Positions 28,001 to 37,389 of a stretch of 64,000 nucleotides of DNA are shown piece after piece. The stretch is from Victivallis sp. Marseille-Q1083 (GTDB taxonomy: Bacteria; Verrucomicrobiota; Lentisphaeria; Victivallales; Victivallaceae). Under the pieces are notes generated by a model, which ran no database searches, had not been told where the DNA came from, and saw only the letters and a list, made by a program, of their open reading frames with translations. Both the position numbers and the translations under genes were made by a program. The stretch spans positions 1,416,001 to 1,480,000 of the forward strand of contig NZ_CAHJXL010000001.1 of NCBI RefSeq assembly GCF_903645315.1. The letters run 5' to 3'. Numbering within the stretch: position 1 is the stretch's first letter; each line of letters opens with the position of its first letter.

Positions 28001-28289
28001 TCAACGCCGTCTGGCCGCCGAGGTTCGGCAGCAACGCGTCCGGACGCTCCTTGGCGATGATCCGCTCGATCCGGTCAATGGTCAGCGGTTCGATATAGGT
28101 ATGGTCGGCCATCGCCGGATCGGTCATGATGGTGGCGGGATTGGAATTGACCAGCACCACTTCGTAGCCGGCACTGCGCAATGCCTTGCACGCCTGGGTT
28201 CCGGAATAATCGAATTCACAAGCCTGACCGATGATGATCGGACCGGAGCCGATGATCATGATCTTTTTGATGTCCTGCCGTGCAGCCAT
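25089..28289 (-). CDS. carB: carbamoyl-phosphate synthase large subunit
   Basis: 1066 residues, full length. Makes carbamoyl phosphate from glutamine-derived ammonia, bicarbonate and 2 ATP, for arginine and pyrimidines. Two homologous ATP-grasp halves are visible, starting at [22 protein letters not shown] (about 9) and [21 protein letters not shown] (about 550), each with a glycine-rich ATP loop ([18 protein letters not shown]). A C-terminal MGS-like allosteric domain (about 930-1066) ends the protein. The small subunit carA is not in the window. It has its own promoter and terminator. Confidence 0.97.
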   Translation of the reverse strand: [1066 protein letters not shown]

Positions 28290-28637
28290 AAATCTACCAC
28301 ATCCCTTTCTGAAGAATTTTCGCGCATAGTTTCAAAAAACGACGCACGGAAATTCCGCCGTCGTATCACAATTCAAACCGGCAATCCGGCGCCCGGCTCG
28401 GACCAAAGCTCCGAACAAATTAACCAATAATGTAATACAGAATTGTGGAAACGTCAAGATTTTGCCGACAGTTTTGTCACTTATTTTTTACATTTGCCGC
28501 CTCATCGGCCACCCTCCGGTTCGACTGAGACAAAAATGGACATTTTCACCCAAATAATGGCTTCAACATTCGCTTTTGTCATAAAATGTGATAAATTATA
28601 GATCGATTATTTCCCAAACCACCGGAGTCGGTTGAAT
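28290..28637. other. 348-base divergent intergenic region, carB / HTH-EIIA gene
   Basis: Holds the carB promoter (28429-28457). On the plus side TTGTCA and TATAGA, 15 bases apart at about 28577-28603, may serve the regulator gene. I see no gene or RNA in it. Confidence 0.6.
28429..28457 (-). promoter_or_regulatory. probable carB promoter
   Basis: TTGACG, 17-base spacer, TACATT on the minus strand, giving a leader of about 135 bases before carB. Confidence 0.55.
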
Positions 28638-29315
28638 ATGGATTTGGAACTGAAAATCAAAGATGTCGCCGAGCTTTTGCAGGTGTCGGAAAAGACCGTT
28701 TACCGCTGGGTCAACGATCATAAAATTCCGTCCTACAAAGTCAACGGCCAATATCGTTTCCGGCGCAATGAGCTGGACGACTGGCTGCAGCGCAGCCGTC
28801 AGGAGCCAGCGGGGGCCGTCGCCGTCCCGCCGTGGTCGACCGAACCGGTGGATCTGCGGCAATTGCTCCGGCGCGGCGGCATCCATTATAAAGTCGGCGG
28901 CCGGACCGCGGCCGAAGCCATCGCCGCGGCGGTGGCATTGATGCCGCTGCCGGAATTCTACGAACCAGCCGGGATCGTCGAACAACTGCTGCAGCGCGAG
29001 GCGCTGGCGCCGACCGCCCTGGGCGACGGCCTGGCAATGCCGCACAGCCGCGAACCGGTTTTCAATGAACCGAACGCCGAGCGGGTCGGCATCTTTTTCC
29101 TGCATCAGCCGGTCGATTTCGGCGCACTGGACAAATTGCCGGTGCAAGTGCTGCTGCTGGTGCTTTCCAGCGACCGCCGCCGGCATTTGCAGACCATCCG
29201 TCAACTGGGTTACCTGATCCGGCGGCCGGATTTCGCCGGTTTGCTGCAGGTCCAGGCGTTGCGCGAAGATATTTTTGGCTGTCTTGAAAAATATCAGCCG
29301 GATTTGCTGCATTAA
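28638..29315 (+). CDS. excisionase-type HTH fused to PTS EIIA-like domain
   Basis: 225 residues from the ATG at 28638 (GGAG 10 bases upstream; a TTG at 28632 is less likely). Residues 1-50 are a MerR/excisionase-like HTH: KDVAELLQVSEKTVYRWVNDHKIPSYKVNGQYRFRRNELDDWL, broken here only for reading. From about 75 on it resembles PTS EIIA-2 (fructose/nitrogen type): ALGDGLAMPHSREPV holds the expected phospho-acceptor His. This layout fits a regulator sensing phosphoryl flux. No HPr, EI or EIIBC gene is near. Followed by a terminator. Confidence 0.8.
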   Translation: MDLELKIKDVAELLQVSEKTVYRWVNDHKIPSYKVNGQYRFRRNELDDWLQRSRQEPAGAVAVPPWSTEPVDLRQLLRRGGIHYKVGGRTAAEAIAAAVALMPLPEFYEPAGIVEQLLQREALAPTALGDGLAMPHSREPVFNEPNAERVGIFFLHQPVDFGALDKLPVQVLLLVLSSDRRRHLQTIRQLGYLIRRPDFAGLLQVQALREDIFGCLEKYQPDLLH

Positions 29316-29353
29316 GTTTCATCGGACAAATATTTTATTATCAAATTCTTAGC

Positions 29354-29387
29354 ATTCGCCTTCATATTATGGAAGCGAATTTTTTTA
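29354..29387 (+). terminator. Rho-independent terminator after HTH-EIIA gene
   Basis: ATTCGC / GCGAAT base with a TTCAT / ATGGAA upper stem and one mismatch, followed by TTTTTTTATTT. Confidence 0.8.
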
Positions 29388-29418
29388 TTTGGTTTTCGTT
29401 ATTTTCCACCCCTGGGGA

Positions 29419-29447
29419 TTGACTTTGCCGGGAAATTTTGCTATACT
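29419..29447 (+). promoter_or_regulatory. near-consensus promoter for lacI/pseudopilin/DUF4832 locus
   Basis: TTGACT, 17-base spacer, TATACT, 61 bases before the regulator ATG. The -10 surroundings match those at 21135-21163. Confidence 0.8.
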
Positions 29448-29508
29448 ATAGAAAAGAAAATGATAGCATCGAGTTATCAAATTAAAAAAATAAGGATTTT
29501 GCCGACTT

Positions 29509-30540
29509 ATGGAAGCGCGAATTCGTTTGACCGACATTGCCAGGGAAGCCGGCGTCTGCCGGGCGACGGTCGTCAAGGTGCTTTCCGGCGGCAACAACAA
29601 CATCCGGGTCAAACCGCAGACCGCCGAACGGATCAAAGAGGTCGCCCGCCGGCTGAACTATCGGCCCAATCTCAACGCCCGGGCGTTGACCGGCCGCGGT
29701 CCGCAACTGATCGGCGTGCTGATCGACAGCATGGCTCCGCCGAGCGGCTGGCGGCAACTGGCGGCGATCGAACGGACGGCGGTGTTCCATCATTACCGGC
29801 TGATGACGGCGATGGCGCACGACGATCTGGACAAACTTCATGAAAGCTACCAGGTTTTCCAGCAATACAACGTCGACGGCGTCATTTCACTGGCGCATGA
29901 ATATCCCGGCGAAGAAGAAAAACTCCGCAACTATTTCGGCGACGTCGGGAAAATGGTTTTCATCGGCCGGCCGGCCATTCCGGGTGCGGTTTATGTCATG
30001 TTCGATTACGCGGACGCCATGCGCCGGGTGCTTGCCGAAGTGCGGCGCAGCGGCTACCGGCGTCCCGGTCTGCTGATCGAAGTTGGCGAGTACGCCTCTT
30101 CGCGGCTGCGCCGCAAAGCGTTTCAGGAATTTCATCCCGAGCCGGAACGCATCTTCCTGATGCCGCCGATCGACCGGGCCGACGCCGGGGAAACGAACGC
30201 CTGCCTGGCCCGGGCGGTCCGGGAGCTGATCCTGACGCAGCAACTGGACTGTCTGCTGCTGAACAACGAACTCTGGGCGATCCGGATCCTCAATCTGCTG
30301 GCCGCGCGCGGCTTGCGGATACCGGACGACATCGGCATTTTCTGTACCTCCGGTTCGGAATTGGGCAACTACACCGATCCGGCGCTGAGTTCGATCCGCG
30401 ATGTCTGCGATGAAATCGGCAGCGCCGCCGCCAACCTGCTGCTCGATTGGCTTTCCCGCGGCCAGGCGCCCCAGCCGCAATTGATCACCACCGATCTGCT
30501 CGTCAGAGCTTCCAGTCAACGTCCAATCACTTCAACCTAA
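29509..30540 (+). CDS. LacI-family transcriptional regulator (locus B)
   Basis: 343 residues. HTH at the N-terminus: [23 protein letters not shown], then the linker [16 protein letters not shown] and a sensor domain with [11 protein letters not shown] near its start and [26 protein letters not shown] late, as in the family. It is the first gene of the locus; the pseudopilin follows after 10 bases. Likely controls its own operon; effector unknown. Confidence 0.9.
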   Translation: MEARIRLTDIAREAGVCRATVVKVLSGGNNNIRVKPQTAERIKEVARRLNYRPNLNARALTGRGPQLIGVLIDSMAPPSGWRQLAAIERTAVFHHYRLMTAMAHDDLDKLHESYQVFQQYNVDGVISLAHEYPGEEEKLRNYFGDVGKMVFIGRPAIPGAVYVMFDYADAMRRVLAEVRRSGYRRPGLLIEVGEYASSRLRRKAFQEFHPEPERIFLMPPIDRADAGETNACLARAVRELILTQQLDCLLLNNELWAIRILNLLAARGLRIPDDIGIFCTSGSELGNYTDPALSSIRDVCDEIGSAAANLLLDWLSRGQAPQPQLITTDLLVRASSQRPITST

Positions 30541-30550
30541 AGGAGAGAAC

Positions 30551-31288
30551 ATGATGAGACGACACAAATTCACATTGATAGAACTGCTGGTAGTCATCGC
30601 GATTATTGCCATTCTTGCCAGCATGCTGCTGCCGGCCCTTGCCAAAGCCAAGGCGGCAGCGCAGAAAATCGCCTGCGTCAACAATCTGAAACAAATCGGC
30701 TTGGCCATGCAGATGTACGGCAACGACTACGAGGATTCGCTGACGCCGGGCTGGACGGTCATCAACGGCAAGTGGTGCGGCTGGGCACACCTGATCGCGC
30801 CGTACACCGGTGACGGCGAATCGGCGGAAGATGCCGTGGACAGAAATTTGTGCCGGACCGACGGCAAAGGCAATCTGCTGGCCCCGGAACTCGGCAAATT
30901 GTACAGTTGTCCGAGCAATACCTTCCGCACGTTCGGACAGATCCGGGCCAGCAGCGACTGCCTGACCGGCAACTACGGCCAGAACACCACCATCCTCGGC
31001 GCGCCGCCGGAAGCCAGCGCCACCTACAACGTGTTCAAAACCAAAAAATCCACCAGTCTCAACGAACCGAGTTTCACCGCAATGTTGTGGGACGGCCAGA
31101 CCGATGCGCCGGTCATCTACAAGGGACAACTGGAATACGACGCCGGCATCTGGTGCCAGATCAGCTATCTGCACAACCGCAGCGCCAATCTCCTGTTCGT
31201 CGACGGCCATGTCGACAGCCAGAATCTCCGGGCCTTCCCGGACATCGCCTATCAGAAAGATGATTTGAACAGCGAAATGTGGCGTTGA
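30551..31288 (+). CDS. type II secretion pseudopilin-like protein with H-X9-DG motif (locus B)
   Basis: 245 residues. AAAGGAGAG lies just before the ATG. Prepilin signal [20 protein letters not shown] is identical to the locus A protein over this stretch. The C-terminal domain carries [13 protein letters not shown], again an exact H-X9-DG. It follows lacI by 10 bases and precedes the DUF4874/DUF4832 gene. The mature protein would sit in the inner membrane with a large periplasmic domain, or join a pseudopilus. Confidence 0.92.
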   Translation: MMRRHKFTLIELLVVIAIIAILASMLLPALAKAKAAAQKIACVNNLKQIGLAMQMYGNDYEDSLTPGWTVINGKWCGWAHLIAPYTGDGESAEDAVDRNLCRTDGKGNLLAPELGKLYSCPSNTFRTFGQIRASSDCLTGNYGQNTTILGAPPEASATYNVFKTKKSTSLNEPSFTAMLWDGQTDAPVIYKGQLEYDAGIWCQISYLHNRSANLLFVDGHVDSQNLRAFPDIAYQKDDLNSEMWR

Positions 31289-31373
31289 ACGAACCGATGA
31301 ACCGATCCGGCAATTCCGCGCCTCCGCGCCGGTTTTGCCGTCCTCAACTTTCAATGAAAGAAACGACCTACCA

Positions 31374-33134
31374 ATGAAACGACAATGGAGCTATCTGGCG
31401 ATGTTATTGACGGCGGGAATTCTGGCCGGCACCGGTCCGGCAACGGCGGAAACGGTGGAAAAACATTACCACGGCATCCGGCCATGCGACCCGGCGGCCA
31501 ATGGTTTGTGCAATCCGGAGCGCGGCTTCCGGCTCGAAAGCATTTTCGCGATGGGCAACCGCCAGACGCCGTTCGGCGTGGCGATGAATGTCATCAGGCA
31601 ATTGGATTCCTCCAAGGATTACAGCGAATGCTGGACGCTGCTCGGCTTTGAGCAAACCCGCCCCTGGGGGGTGACGCTGTCGCAGCATTACGTTTATCTG
31701 ACCGAATATTATGATCAGGAAGCCCTGCCGGCGGAAGTGCTCGACGATTTGCAGCGCGGCTTCGACGCCCTGCGCGGCCTCGGCGTCAAATCGGTGCTTA
31801 AATTTGCCTATGAGGACGATACGCTGGCAGTCTGGGTGCCGCCGAAACTGCCGGATACCGCGCTGCCGGAGGAGGAGAAGGACGCCGAAGAACAGCAGCG
31901 GAAAACCACCGTTGCCAAGGCACAGGCGGAATTCGACGCGGTCCGGCAGAAAGGACCGACCATCGACATCATCAAAGCCCATATCCGGCAGTTGGAGCCG
32001 CTGTTCCGCCGGAATGCCGATGTCATCTACTGCATGGAACTCGGTTTCATCGGCGCCTGGGGCGAATGGCACAACATGCGCCGGATTGCGCACGACGATT
32101 GGCAGGGGATGGGCGAAGTGGTCCTGGAAGCATTGGAGGCGCTGCCGGAAGACCGCTGCCTGACGATGCGCAGTCCGCAACGGACGCAGCAGGTGTTCCG
32201 CCATTCGCCGTTCAGCGAGATGCCGGCGGAGATCACCGAAGCCATCGCCTTCGACGGCAGCGACCGCGCCCGGCTCGGCCACAACAACGACGCTTTTCTG
32301 GTCGCCAGCGACGAGATGCGGGTTTTTCTCGCCGACGACGCCTCCCAACTGGCCTACGGCAACGGCTGCGAGCTCTACGACCGGGTTTGCCGGGAATCGC
32401 TGTTCGTGCCGAGCGGCGGCGAAATGTGGTGGAACCTGGTCGGCGGCGTCATCGACGGCAAAACGGCCATCCTGCGGCTGCGGGAGCAGCATTACGACTA
32501 TCTGAGTCTGGTCCACAGTTGGGGCGACAGCGACGAACAGAACATCAACCGCTGGATGGCAACCGACCTGACGCCGGAGTGGCTGGCGGCCAACCGGCTG
32601 CCGGTTTCCGACGGTTATTTCGACGCGGTCGACGGCCGGCCTTCGGTCCGGCGTTCCGCCTTCGAGTACATTCGCGACCACCTCGGTTACCGTTTCGAGC
32701 TGCAACAGGCCGCCTGGCCGGCCACAGCCGCCGCCGGCGACCGGATCGCGGTTGATTTCTCGCTGATCAACCGCGGGTTCAAAGGCATGGTCAACCCGCG
32801 GCCGGTTTACCTGGTGCTGGTCGATTATACCGGCAAAGTGGTCCTGGAAGCGCCGGTCGAAACCGATCCGCGCCGCTGGTATCCGCACCGGCCCGGCGAC
32901 GCCACTTACCAACCGTTGCGGCATGAGGTCAAAACCGAATTGGCATTGCCGGCGACATTGCCGGCCGGCAAATATTTCCTCGGCCTGTGGCTGCCGGACG
33001 CGGCCGAATCGATCCGTTACGACAGCCGTTACGCGGTTCGTTTCGCCAACCGCGACGCGCCGTTCCTGGTCGACGCCGCGCAGCGGTACGGCATCAACGT
33101 ACTCGGTGTACTGCGGCTGAACCGGGCAGGATAG
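31374..33134 (+). CDS. secreted DUF4874/DUF4832-domain protein
   Basis: 586 residues from the ATG at 31374; signal peptide MKRQWSYLAMLLTAGILAG with an ATA-E cleavage site near 25. NPERGFRLES at about 45-55 is the DUF4874 hallmark. The domain reads as a barrel with Trp/Glu-rich strand ends such as IYCMELGFIGAWGEWHNM. The C-terminal DUF4832 part (about 250-480) and a beta-sandwich end (about 480-586) follow. The families are thought to be glycoside-hydrolase-like; no activity is established here. Third gene of the locus B operon. Confidence 0.85.
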   Translation: MKRQWSYLAMLLTAGILAGTGPATAETVEKHYHGIRPCDPAANGLCNPERGFRLESIFAMGNRQTPFGVAMNVIRQLDSSKDYSECWTLLGFEQTRPWGVTLSQHYVYLTEYYDQEALPAEVLDDLQRGFDALRGLGVKSVLKFAYEDDTLAVWVPPKLPDTALPEEEKDAEEQQRKTTVAKAQAEFDAVRQKGPTIDIIKAHIRQLEPLFRRNADVIYCMELGFIGAWGEWHNMRRIAHDDWQGMGEVVLEALEALPEDRCLTMRSPQRTQQVFRHSPFSEMPAEITEAIAFDGSDRARLGHNNDAFLVASDEMRVFLADDASQLAYGNGCELYDRVCRESLFVPSGGEMWWNLVGGVIDGKTAILRLREQHYDYLSLVHSWGDSDEQNINRWMATDLTPEWLAANRLPVSDGYFDAVDGRPSVRRSAFEYIRDHLGYRFELQQAAWPATAAAGDRIAVDFSLINRGFKGMVNPRPVYLVLVDYTGKVVLEAPVETDPRRWYPHRPGDATYQPLRHEVKTELALPATLPAGKYFLGLWLPDAAESIRYDSRYAVRFANRDAPFLVDAAQRYGINVLGVLRLNRAG

Positions 33135-33146
33135 CGGAGGCGGGAC

Positions 33147-33977
33147 ATGAAATTACTGATCTGCGGCAGCGCCGCCGCCGAAGGAGTGCCGGGCTTATTC
33201 TGCGGCTGCCGGGTTTGTCAACACGCCCGGCAGCACGGCGGCAAGGATCTGCGCTTCCGCACCGCCTATCAGCTCGGCGATGCCATCCGGGTGGACGCCG
33301 GAGCCGATTATTCGGCCCAGGAGATACGCTTCCGGCTGCACTCGGAACGGCTGAAGCATTTGTTCATCACCCACAGCCACGAGGATCATTTCTATCCGGA
33401 AAACCTGACATTCCGCCTGCCGGGCATGTCGGCGGTACCGCCGGGTCGCCGTTTGACGCTCTACGGCAACCGGCGGGTGCTGGAGCTTGTCCGCGAATAC
33501 GGCAAGCTGCGCGATCTTCCGGATGGTCCGCAGCTTGATCTGCAGTTGCTGACCGCCTTCGAACCGGTCGAGCTGCCGGCCGAGCGGTGGACGGTTACAC
33601 CGCTGCCGGCGACCCATGCGCCGGCGGAGGAGGCTTTTTTCTTCAGCCTGGAACAAGCCGGACGCCGGATATTGATCGCCAACGACACCGGTTATTTTGC
33701 CGAAGCGGTCTGGCGTCACCTGGCCGGGCGGGGCTACGACCTGGTCATCCTGGACTGCTGTTACGGCCTGATTGATTTCGGCGAAAACCATTTGGGCGGC
33801 AAAATGATCTTCCAGACCGTCGAACGGCTGAAAGCCGAAGCGGCAATTCAACCGGAAGCCCGCGTGATCGTCAACCATTTTTCGCACAATTGCCTCGGCA
33901 CCCACGCCGAACTGGAAGCCTTTTTTCGACCGGCCGGCATTGAGGTCGGTTACGACGGTTTGGAAATATCCTGGTAG
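33147..33977 (+). CDS. PhnP-like metallo-beta-lactamase-fold hydrolase
   Basis: 276 residues. GGAGG precedes the ATG, 12 bases after the DUF4832 stop. Metal motif THSHEDHF is the HxHxDH signature; FCGCRVCQHA near the N-terminus resembles the structural zinc cysteines of PhnP, and NDTGYF and VNHFSHN supply later ligands. PhnP-type enzymes cleave cyclic phosphodiesters. Here the link is to a carbohydrate operon, so the substrate may be a cyclic sugar phosphate (inference). Confidence 0.85.
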   Translation: MKLLICGSAAAEGVPGLFCGCRVCQHARQHGGKDLRFRTAYQLGDAIRVDAGADYSAQEIRFRLHSERLKHLFITHSHEDHFYPENLTFRLPGMSAVPPGRRLTLYGNRRVLELVREYGKLRDLPDGPQLDLQLLTAFEPVELPAERWTVTPLPATHAPAEEAFFFSLEQAGRRILIANDTGYFAEAVWRHLAGRGYDLVILDCCYGLIDFGENHLGGKMIFQTVERLKAEAAIQPEARVIVNHFSHNCLGTHAELEAFFRPAGIEVGYDGLEISW

Positions 33978-33989
33978 GCATCACCAGCC

Positions 33990-34025
33990 AAGCGGAATCG
34001 CCCTGTCGGACGATTCCGCTTTTTC
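33990..34025 (+). terminator. Rho-independent terminator of locus B operon
   Basis: Perfect 10-base arms AGCGGAATCG / CGATTCCGCT with a 10-base loop and TTTTCC after. Lies between convergent genes. Confidence 0.85.
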
Positions 34026-34027
34026 CA

Positions 34028-35224
34028 TCAGATCAGATGGCCCATGCGATCTTTCTTGGTCTGCAGGTAAAAGGCGTTCTCTTTTTCCGGTGCGATGACG
34101 ATCGGCACCCGCTCGGCAATCTGCAAGCCGTAACCGGACAACCCGACCAGCTTGCGCGGATTGTTGGTCAGCAGCCGGATCGACCGCACTCCCAAATCGA
34201 GCAGGATCTGGACGCCGATACCATACTCCCGCAAATCGGCCGGAAAACCGAGCCGCTCGTTGGCCTCGACCGTATCGCACCCTTCGTCCTGCAGTTTGTA
34301 AGCATGAACCTTGTTGAAAATACCGATGCCGCGCCCTTCCTGGCGCATATAAACGATGACGCCGCAGCCCTCCTCGGCAACCATCCGCATTGCCGCGTGC
34401 AGTTGAGAACCGCAATCGCAGCGCTTCGAGCCGAAAACATCGCCGGTCAAACATTCACTGTGAACCCGGACCAGGACATTTTCCCTGCCCTCGACCTCGC
34501 CGTAAATCAGCGCGACATGCTCCTGGCCGTCGACCTTCGATTTGTAGGCAACGATTTTGAACTCGCCGAACAAGGTCGGCAGCCGGGCGGTCTCGCTGCG
34601 GGTAATCAGGCGCTCGGTGCGGCGGCGGTAAGCGATCAGATCGGCGACGGAACACCACTTCAGATGATGCTTTTTCCGGAATTCATCCAGTTGCGGCACC
34701 CGCGCCATCGTTCCGTCGTCATTCATGATTTCACAGATGGCGCCGGCCGGCGCCAGTCCGGCCAGCCGGGTCAGGTCGACCGCCGCCTCGGTGTGGCCGG
34801 CCCGCCGCAGCACGCCGCCGCAACGGGCAATCAACGGAAACACGTGGCCGGGCGAGGCAAAATCCTGCCGGGTGCAGGCCGGATCGATCAGGGCGTTGAT
34901 CGTTTTGGCCCGGTCGGCGGCGGAAATGCCGGTCGTCGTCCCGTGCAGGTAATCGACACTCTGGGTAAAGGCGGTTTTGAACGGATCGTTCAGAATCGCC
35001 GGCGTCGACAACACCAGCTCCGCCGCCCGTTCCTCGGACAGCGGCGCGCAGACCAGCCCGCGGGCATGGGTCACCATGAAATTGATGAGCTCCGGCGTGA
35101 CCATCGCCGCCGCGGCGACCAGGTCCCCTTCGTTTTCCCGGTTTTCATCGTCGGTTACCACCACCATCTCGCCGCGCCTGATCGCGGCGACCACCTCTTC
35201 GATCGGATCAAATTCAATGCTCAT
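34028..35224 (-). CDS. ribBA: bifunctional DHBP synthase / GTP cyclohydrolase II
   Basis: 398 residues. The N-terminal half (about 1-205) is 3,4-dihydroxy-2-butanone-4-phosphate synthase with [11 protein letters not shown] and HTEAAVDL. The C-terminal half is GTP cyclohydrolase II with the zinc site in [19 protein letters not shown] and [18 protein letters not shown]. Together they make both precursors of the riboflavin ring. No other rib gene lies in the window. It follows rhaA on the same strand by 72 bases. Confidence 0.96.
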   Translation of the reverse strand: MSIEFDPIEEVVAAIRRGEMVVVTDDENRENEGDLVAAAAMVTPELINFMVTHARGLVCAPLSEERAAELVLSTPAILNDPFKTAFTQSVDYLHGTTTGISAADRAKTINALIDPACTRQDFASPGHVFPLIARCGGVLRRAGHTEAAVDLTRLAGLAPAGAICEIMNDDGTMARVPQLDEFRKKHHLKWCSVADLIAYRRRTERLITRSETARLPTLFGEFKIVAYKSKVDGQEHVALIYGEVEGRENVLVRVHSECLTGDVFGSKRCDCGSQLHAAMRMVAEEGCGVIVYMRQEGRGIGIFNKVHAYKLQDEGCDTVEANERLGFPADLREYGIGVQILLDLGVRSIRLLTNNPRKLVGLSGYGLQIAERVPIVIAPEKENAFYLQTKKDRMGHLI

Positions 35225-35296
35225 AAAAACTTTTCAAAAAAATAATTGTTTTATCGCTCCCGGCCAATCCCGGCCGGAAGCGCGGCGGCCGATTTT

Positions 35297-36544
35297 TCAG
35301 CGTTTGGCCAGAACGTTCTTTTCGTATTCGCGCACTTCTTTCATGAAGGCAAAACCGACCGGCACATCATGCTGCGCACAGTAGTAATCCCAGACGGCGC
35401 CGAACGGCAATCCCTTCAACTCCTCCATCATGGCCAGCCGGCCGGCCAGATCGCCTTCCAGCTCCATCCGGCGCAGCGTTGCACCCGGTTCCAGCAGCGC
35501 GAACAGCAGCGCCTTCAACATATTTCTCGTACCGATGACCCAGGCGGCGATCCGGTTGATGCTCGCGTCGAAATAGTCCAACCCGATGTGGACATTCTTC
35601 TCGAAACCGTAACGCACCACCTCCTGGGCGATCGCCTGCAATTCGTCGTTGAACAGCACGACATGGTCGCTGTCCCAGCGGACACCGCGGCTGACATGCA
35701 GCAGCAGCTCGTCGGCAAAGCACAACACCGAGCTGATCTTGTCGGAAATCACCTCGGTCGGATGGAAATGGCCGGCGTCCAAGCAGAGCGCCTTGCGGCG
35801 GCTCAACGCATAACCCATATAAAATTCATGGGACCCGACGACATAGGATTCCGAACCGATGCCGAACAGCTTGCTTTCGACCGCGTCGATGAGTTCGCAC
35901 TTCGGAAATTCTTCCTGAAAAATCCGGTCGAGCGACTCAAGCAGCCGGCGGCGCGGCGCCAGCCGGTCGGCCGGAATGTCCTTGCTGCCGTCCGGAATCC
36001 AGACGTTGTTCACCGCCGCCGTCTTCAATTCACGCCCCATCGCCGCGGCAATCCGGCGGCAGGCCTGTCCGTGACGAATCCAGAACTCCCGGATTTCCGG
36101 CTTCGGATGGCTCAACGTCCAGTTGTCGTCCGCCAGCGGATGGGAAAAAAAGGTCGGATTGAAATCCAGCCCCAGGTGGCGTTCCGCCGCCCAATCGATC
36201 CAATTGCGGAACTGTTCGACCGAAAGCTCGTCCCGTTCCACCTTCCGGCCGCTTTCCGCATAGATGGCGTGCAAATTCAAACGGTGCGTGCCCGGAATCA
36301 ACCGAAGCGCCAGGTCCAGGTCCGCCCGCAATTCGGCGGCGTTCCGCGCCTTGCCCGGATAGTTGCCGGTCGCCTGAATCCCGCCGGAAAGCGCCCGGTC
36401 GGCATATTCGAAGCCGCCGACGTCATCGCCCTGCCAGCAATGCAGCGAAATGGCGATGGCGGAAAGTTTTTTCAATGCGGCTTCGACATCCACTCCCAGT
36501 TCCTGATACCTGGCTTTGCTCAACTGAAACGCCTGTTCGATCAT
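35297..36544 (-). CDS. rhaA: L-rhamnose isomerase
   Basis: 415 residues from the ATG at 36544, with AAGGGAG upstream; the frame is open to 36670 but that part is unlike the family. Converts L-rhamnose to L-rhamnulose. Strongly E. coli RhaA-like blocks include [77 protein letters not shown] and [14 protein letters not shown], which carry the metal ligands. No rhaB or rhaD is adjacent. Confidence 0.95.
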   Translation of the reverse strand: MIEQAFQLSKARYQELGVDVEAALKKLSAIAISLHCWQGDDVGGFEYADRALSGGIQATGNYPGKARNAAELRADLDLALRLIPGTHRLNLHAIYAESGRKVERDELSVEQFRNWIDWAAERHLGLDFNPTFFSHPLADDNWTLSHPKPEIREFWIRHGQACRRIAAAMGRELKTAAVNNVWIPDGSKDIPADRLAPRRRLLESLDRIFQEEFPKCELIDAVESKLFGIGSESYVVGSHEFYMGYALSRRKALCLDAGHFHPTEVISDKISSVLCFADELLLHVSRGVRWDSDHVVLFNDELQAIAQEVVRYGFEKNVHIGLDYFDASINRIAAWVIGTRNMLKALLFALLEPGATLRRMELEGDLAGRLAMMEELKGLPFGAVWDYYCAQHDVPVGFAFMKEVREYEKNVLAKR

Positions 36545-36897
36545 ACCTGAAACTCCCTTTTTGGCTCGCAATATTGTATTTTCCAACGTCTTACCCCGAT
36601 TTCCGCTTCCGGTGCGGCGGCGGATTGACAATCCGGCGCCGCGATCGGATAAAAATACTCTCTGATTCAACTACTTTCAAGGTTTTTTTCGGCAAGCTTG
36701 CCGCTTTTTGTTTCGGCAAGTTCACAATTTTCCGGCAGCCGGATTGCTTTTACCGAATAATATTATATATTTGTATAAACGAGAACGGACCGGCAAAAAA
36801 ATTTGAAAAAATCGTCAGAATCCGCATTCGGCAATTAAAAATAAAGTCCGATGGTCCGTCATAATAGTACGTAACGTAAAAATTTCAAAGAACATTT
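36545..36897. other. 353-base divergent intergenic region, rhaA / sigma factor
   Basis: Contains the perfect palindrome CGGCAAGCTTGCCG at about 36691-36704 and a second CGGCAAG 13 bases later. An AT-rich block with TAATATTATATA (about 36760-36775) could hold -10 boxes. No gene seen; no clear consensus promoter found. Confidence 0.5.
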
Positions 36898-37389
36898 ATG
36901 ACGGATAAGAACCAACTCTTCTCCAGCTTGATCGAAAAAGAATTGCCGATGTTGCGCCGGGTGGCATACCGGGTGCTGGGCAATCCGGACGATACGGACG
37001 AAGCGGTGCAGGAGGCGCTGCTGAAGGCATGGGAACGGTTTGGAGATTTCCGCAGCGAAGCGAAATTGTCCAGTTGGATTTGCCGGATCGTCGTCAACGA
37101 ATCCTACAATCTGATCCGCAAACGGCAGCGCGAAGCCCAGAAGGTAGCGGAAATGACCGGTTTCGACCCGGACAATCCCGAAGAAAAAGAGGATCAATTC
37201 GGCAGGCTGGAAGAGGCGATCGCCCAATTGCCGGAGGTGTATCGGCAGACCGTGCAGTTGGCCATCCTGGAAAACGTCGATACCAAAATCGCTGCGGAAC
37301 GTTTGAAGTGCAACATCAATACGCTGTACTGGCGTATCCAGAAGTCCAAACGGCTACTGCGTTTGGCATTGCAGGAGGTACAATCATGA
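36898..37389 (+). CDS. ECF-type RNA polymerase sigma factor
   Basis: 163 residues. Region 2: YRVLGNPDDTDEAVQEALLKAWERF, with LSSWICRIVVNESYNLIRKR. Region 4: AIAQLPEVYRQTVQLAILENVDTKIAAERLKCNINTLYWRIQKSKRLL, split here only for reading, is an HTH. Sigma-1.1 and region 3 are absent, as in ECF factors. Its stop overlaps the ATG of the next gene, a membrane protein that looks like its anti-sigma factor. Confidence 0.92.
   Translation: MTDKNQLFSSLIEKELPMLRRVAYRVLGNPDDTDEAVQEALLKAWERFGDFRSEAKLSSWICRIVVNESYNLIRKRQREAQKVAEMTGFDPDNPEEKEDQFGRLEEAIAQLPEVYRQTVQLAILENVDTKIAAERLKCNINTLYWRIQKSKRLLRLALQEVQS

Noticed and set aside
25074-28430. 1118-residue open frame antisense to carB
   Set aside because: carB on the other strand is unmistakable over the same bases; the antisense product is His/Arg/Asp-rich and unlike any protein.
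36545-36670. 42-residue N-terminal extension of rhamnose isomerase
   Set aside because: The ATG at 36544 has a strong ribosome-binding site and matches the E. coli RhaA start.
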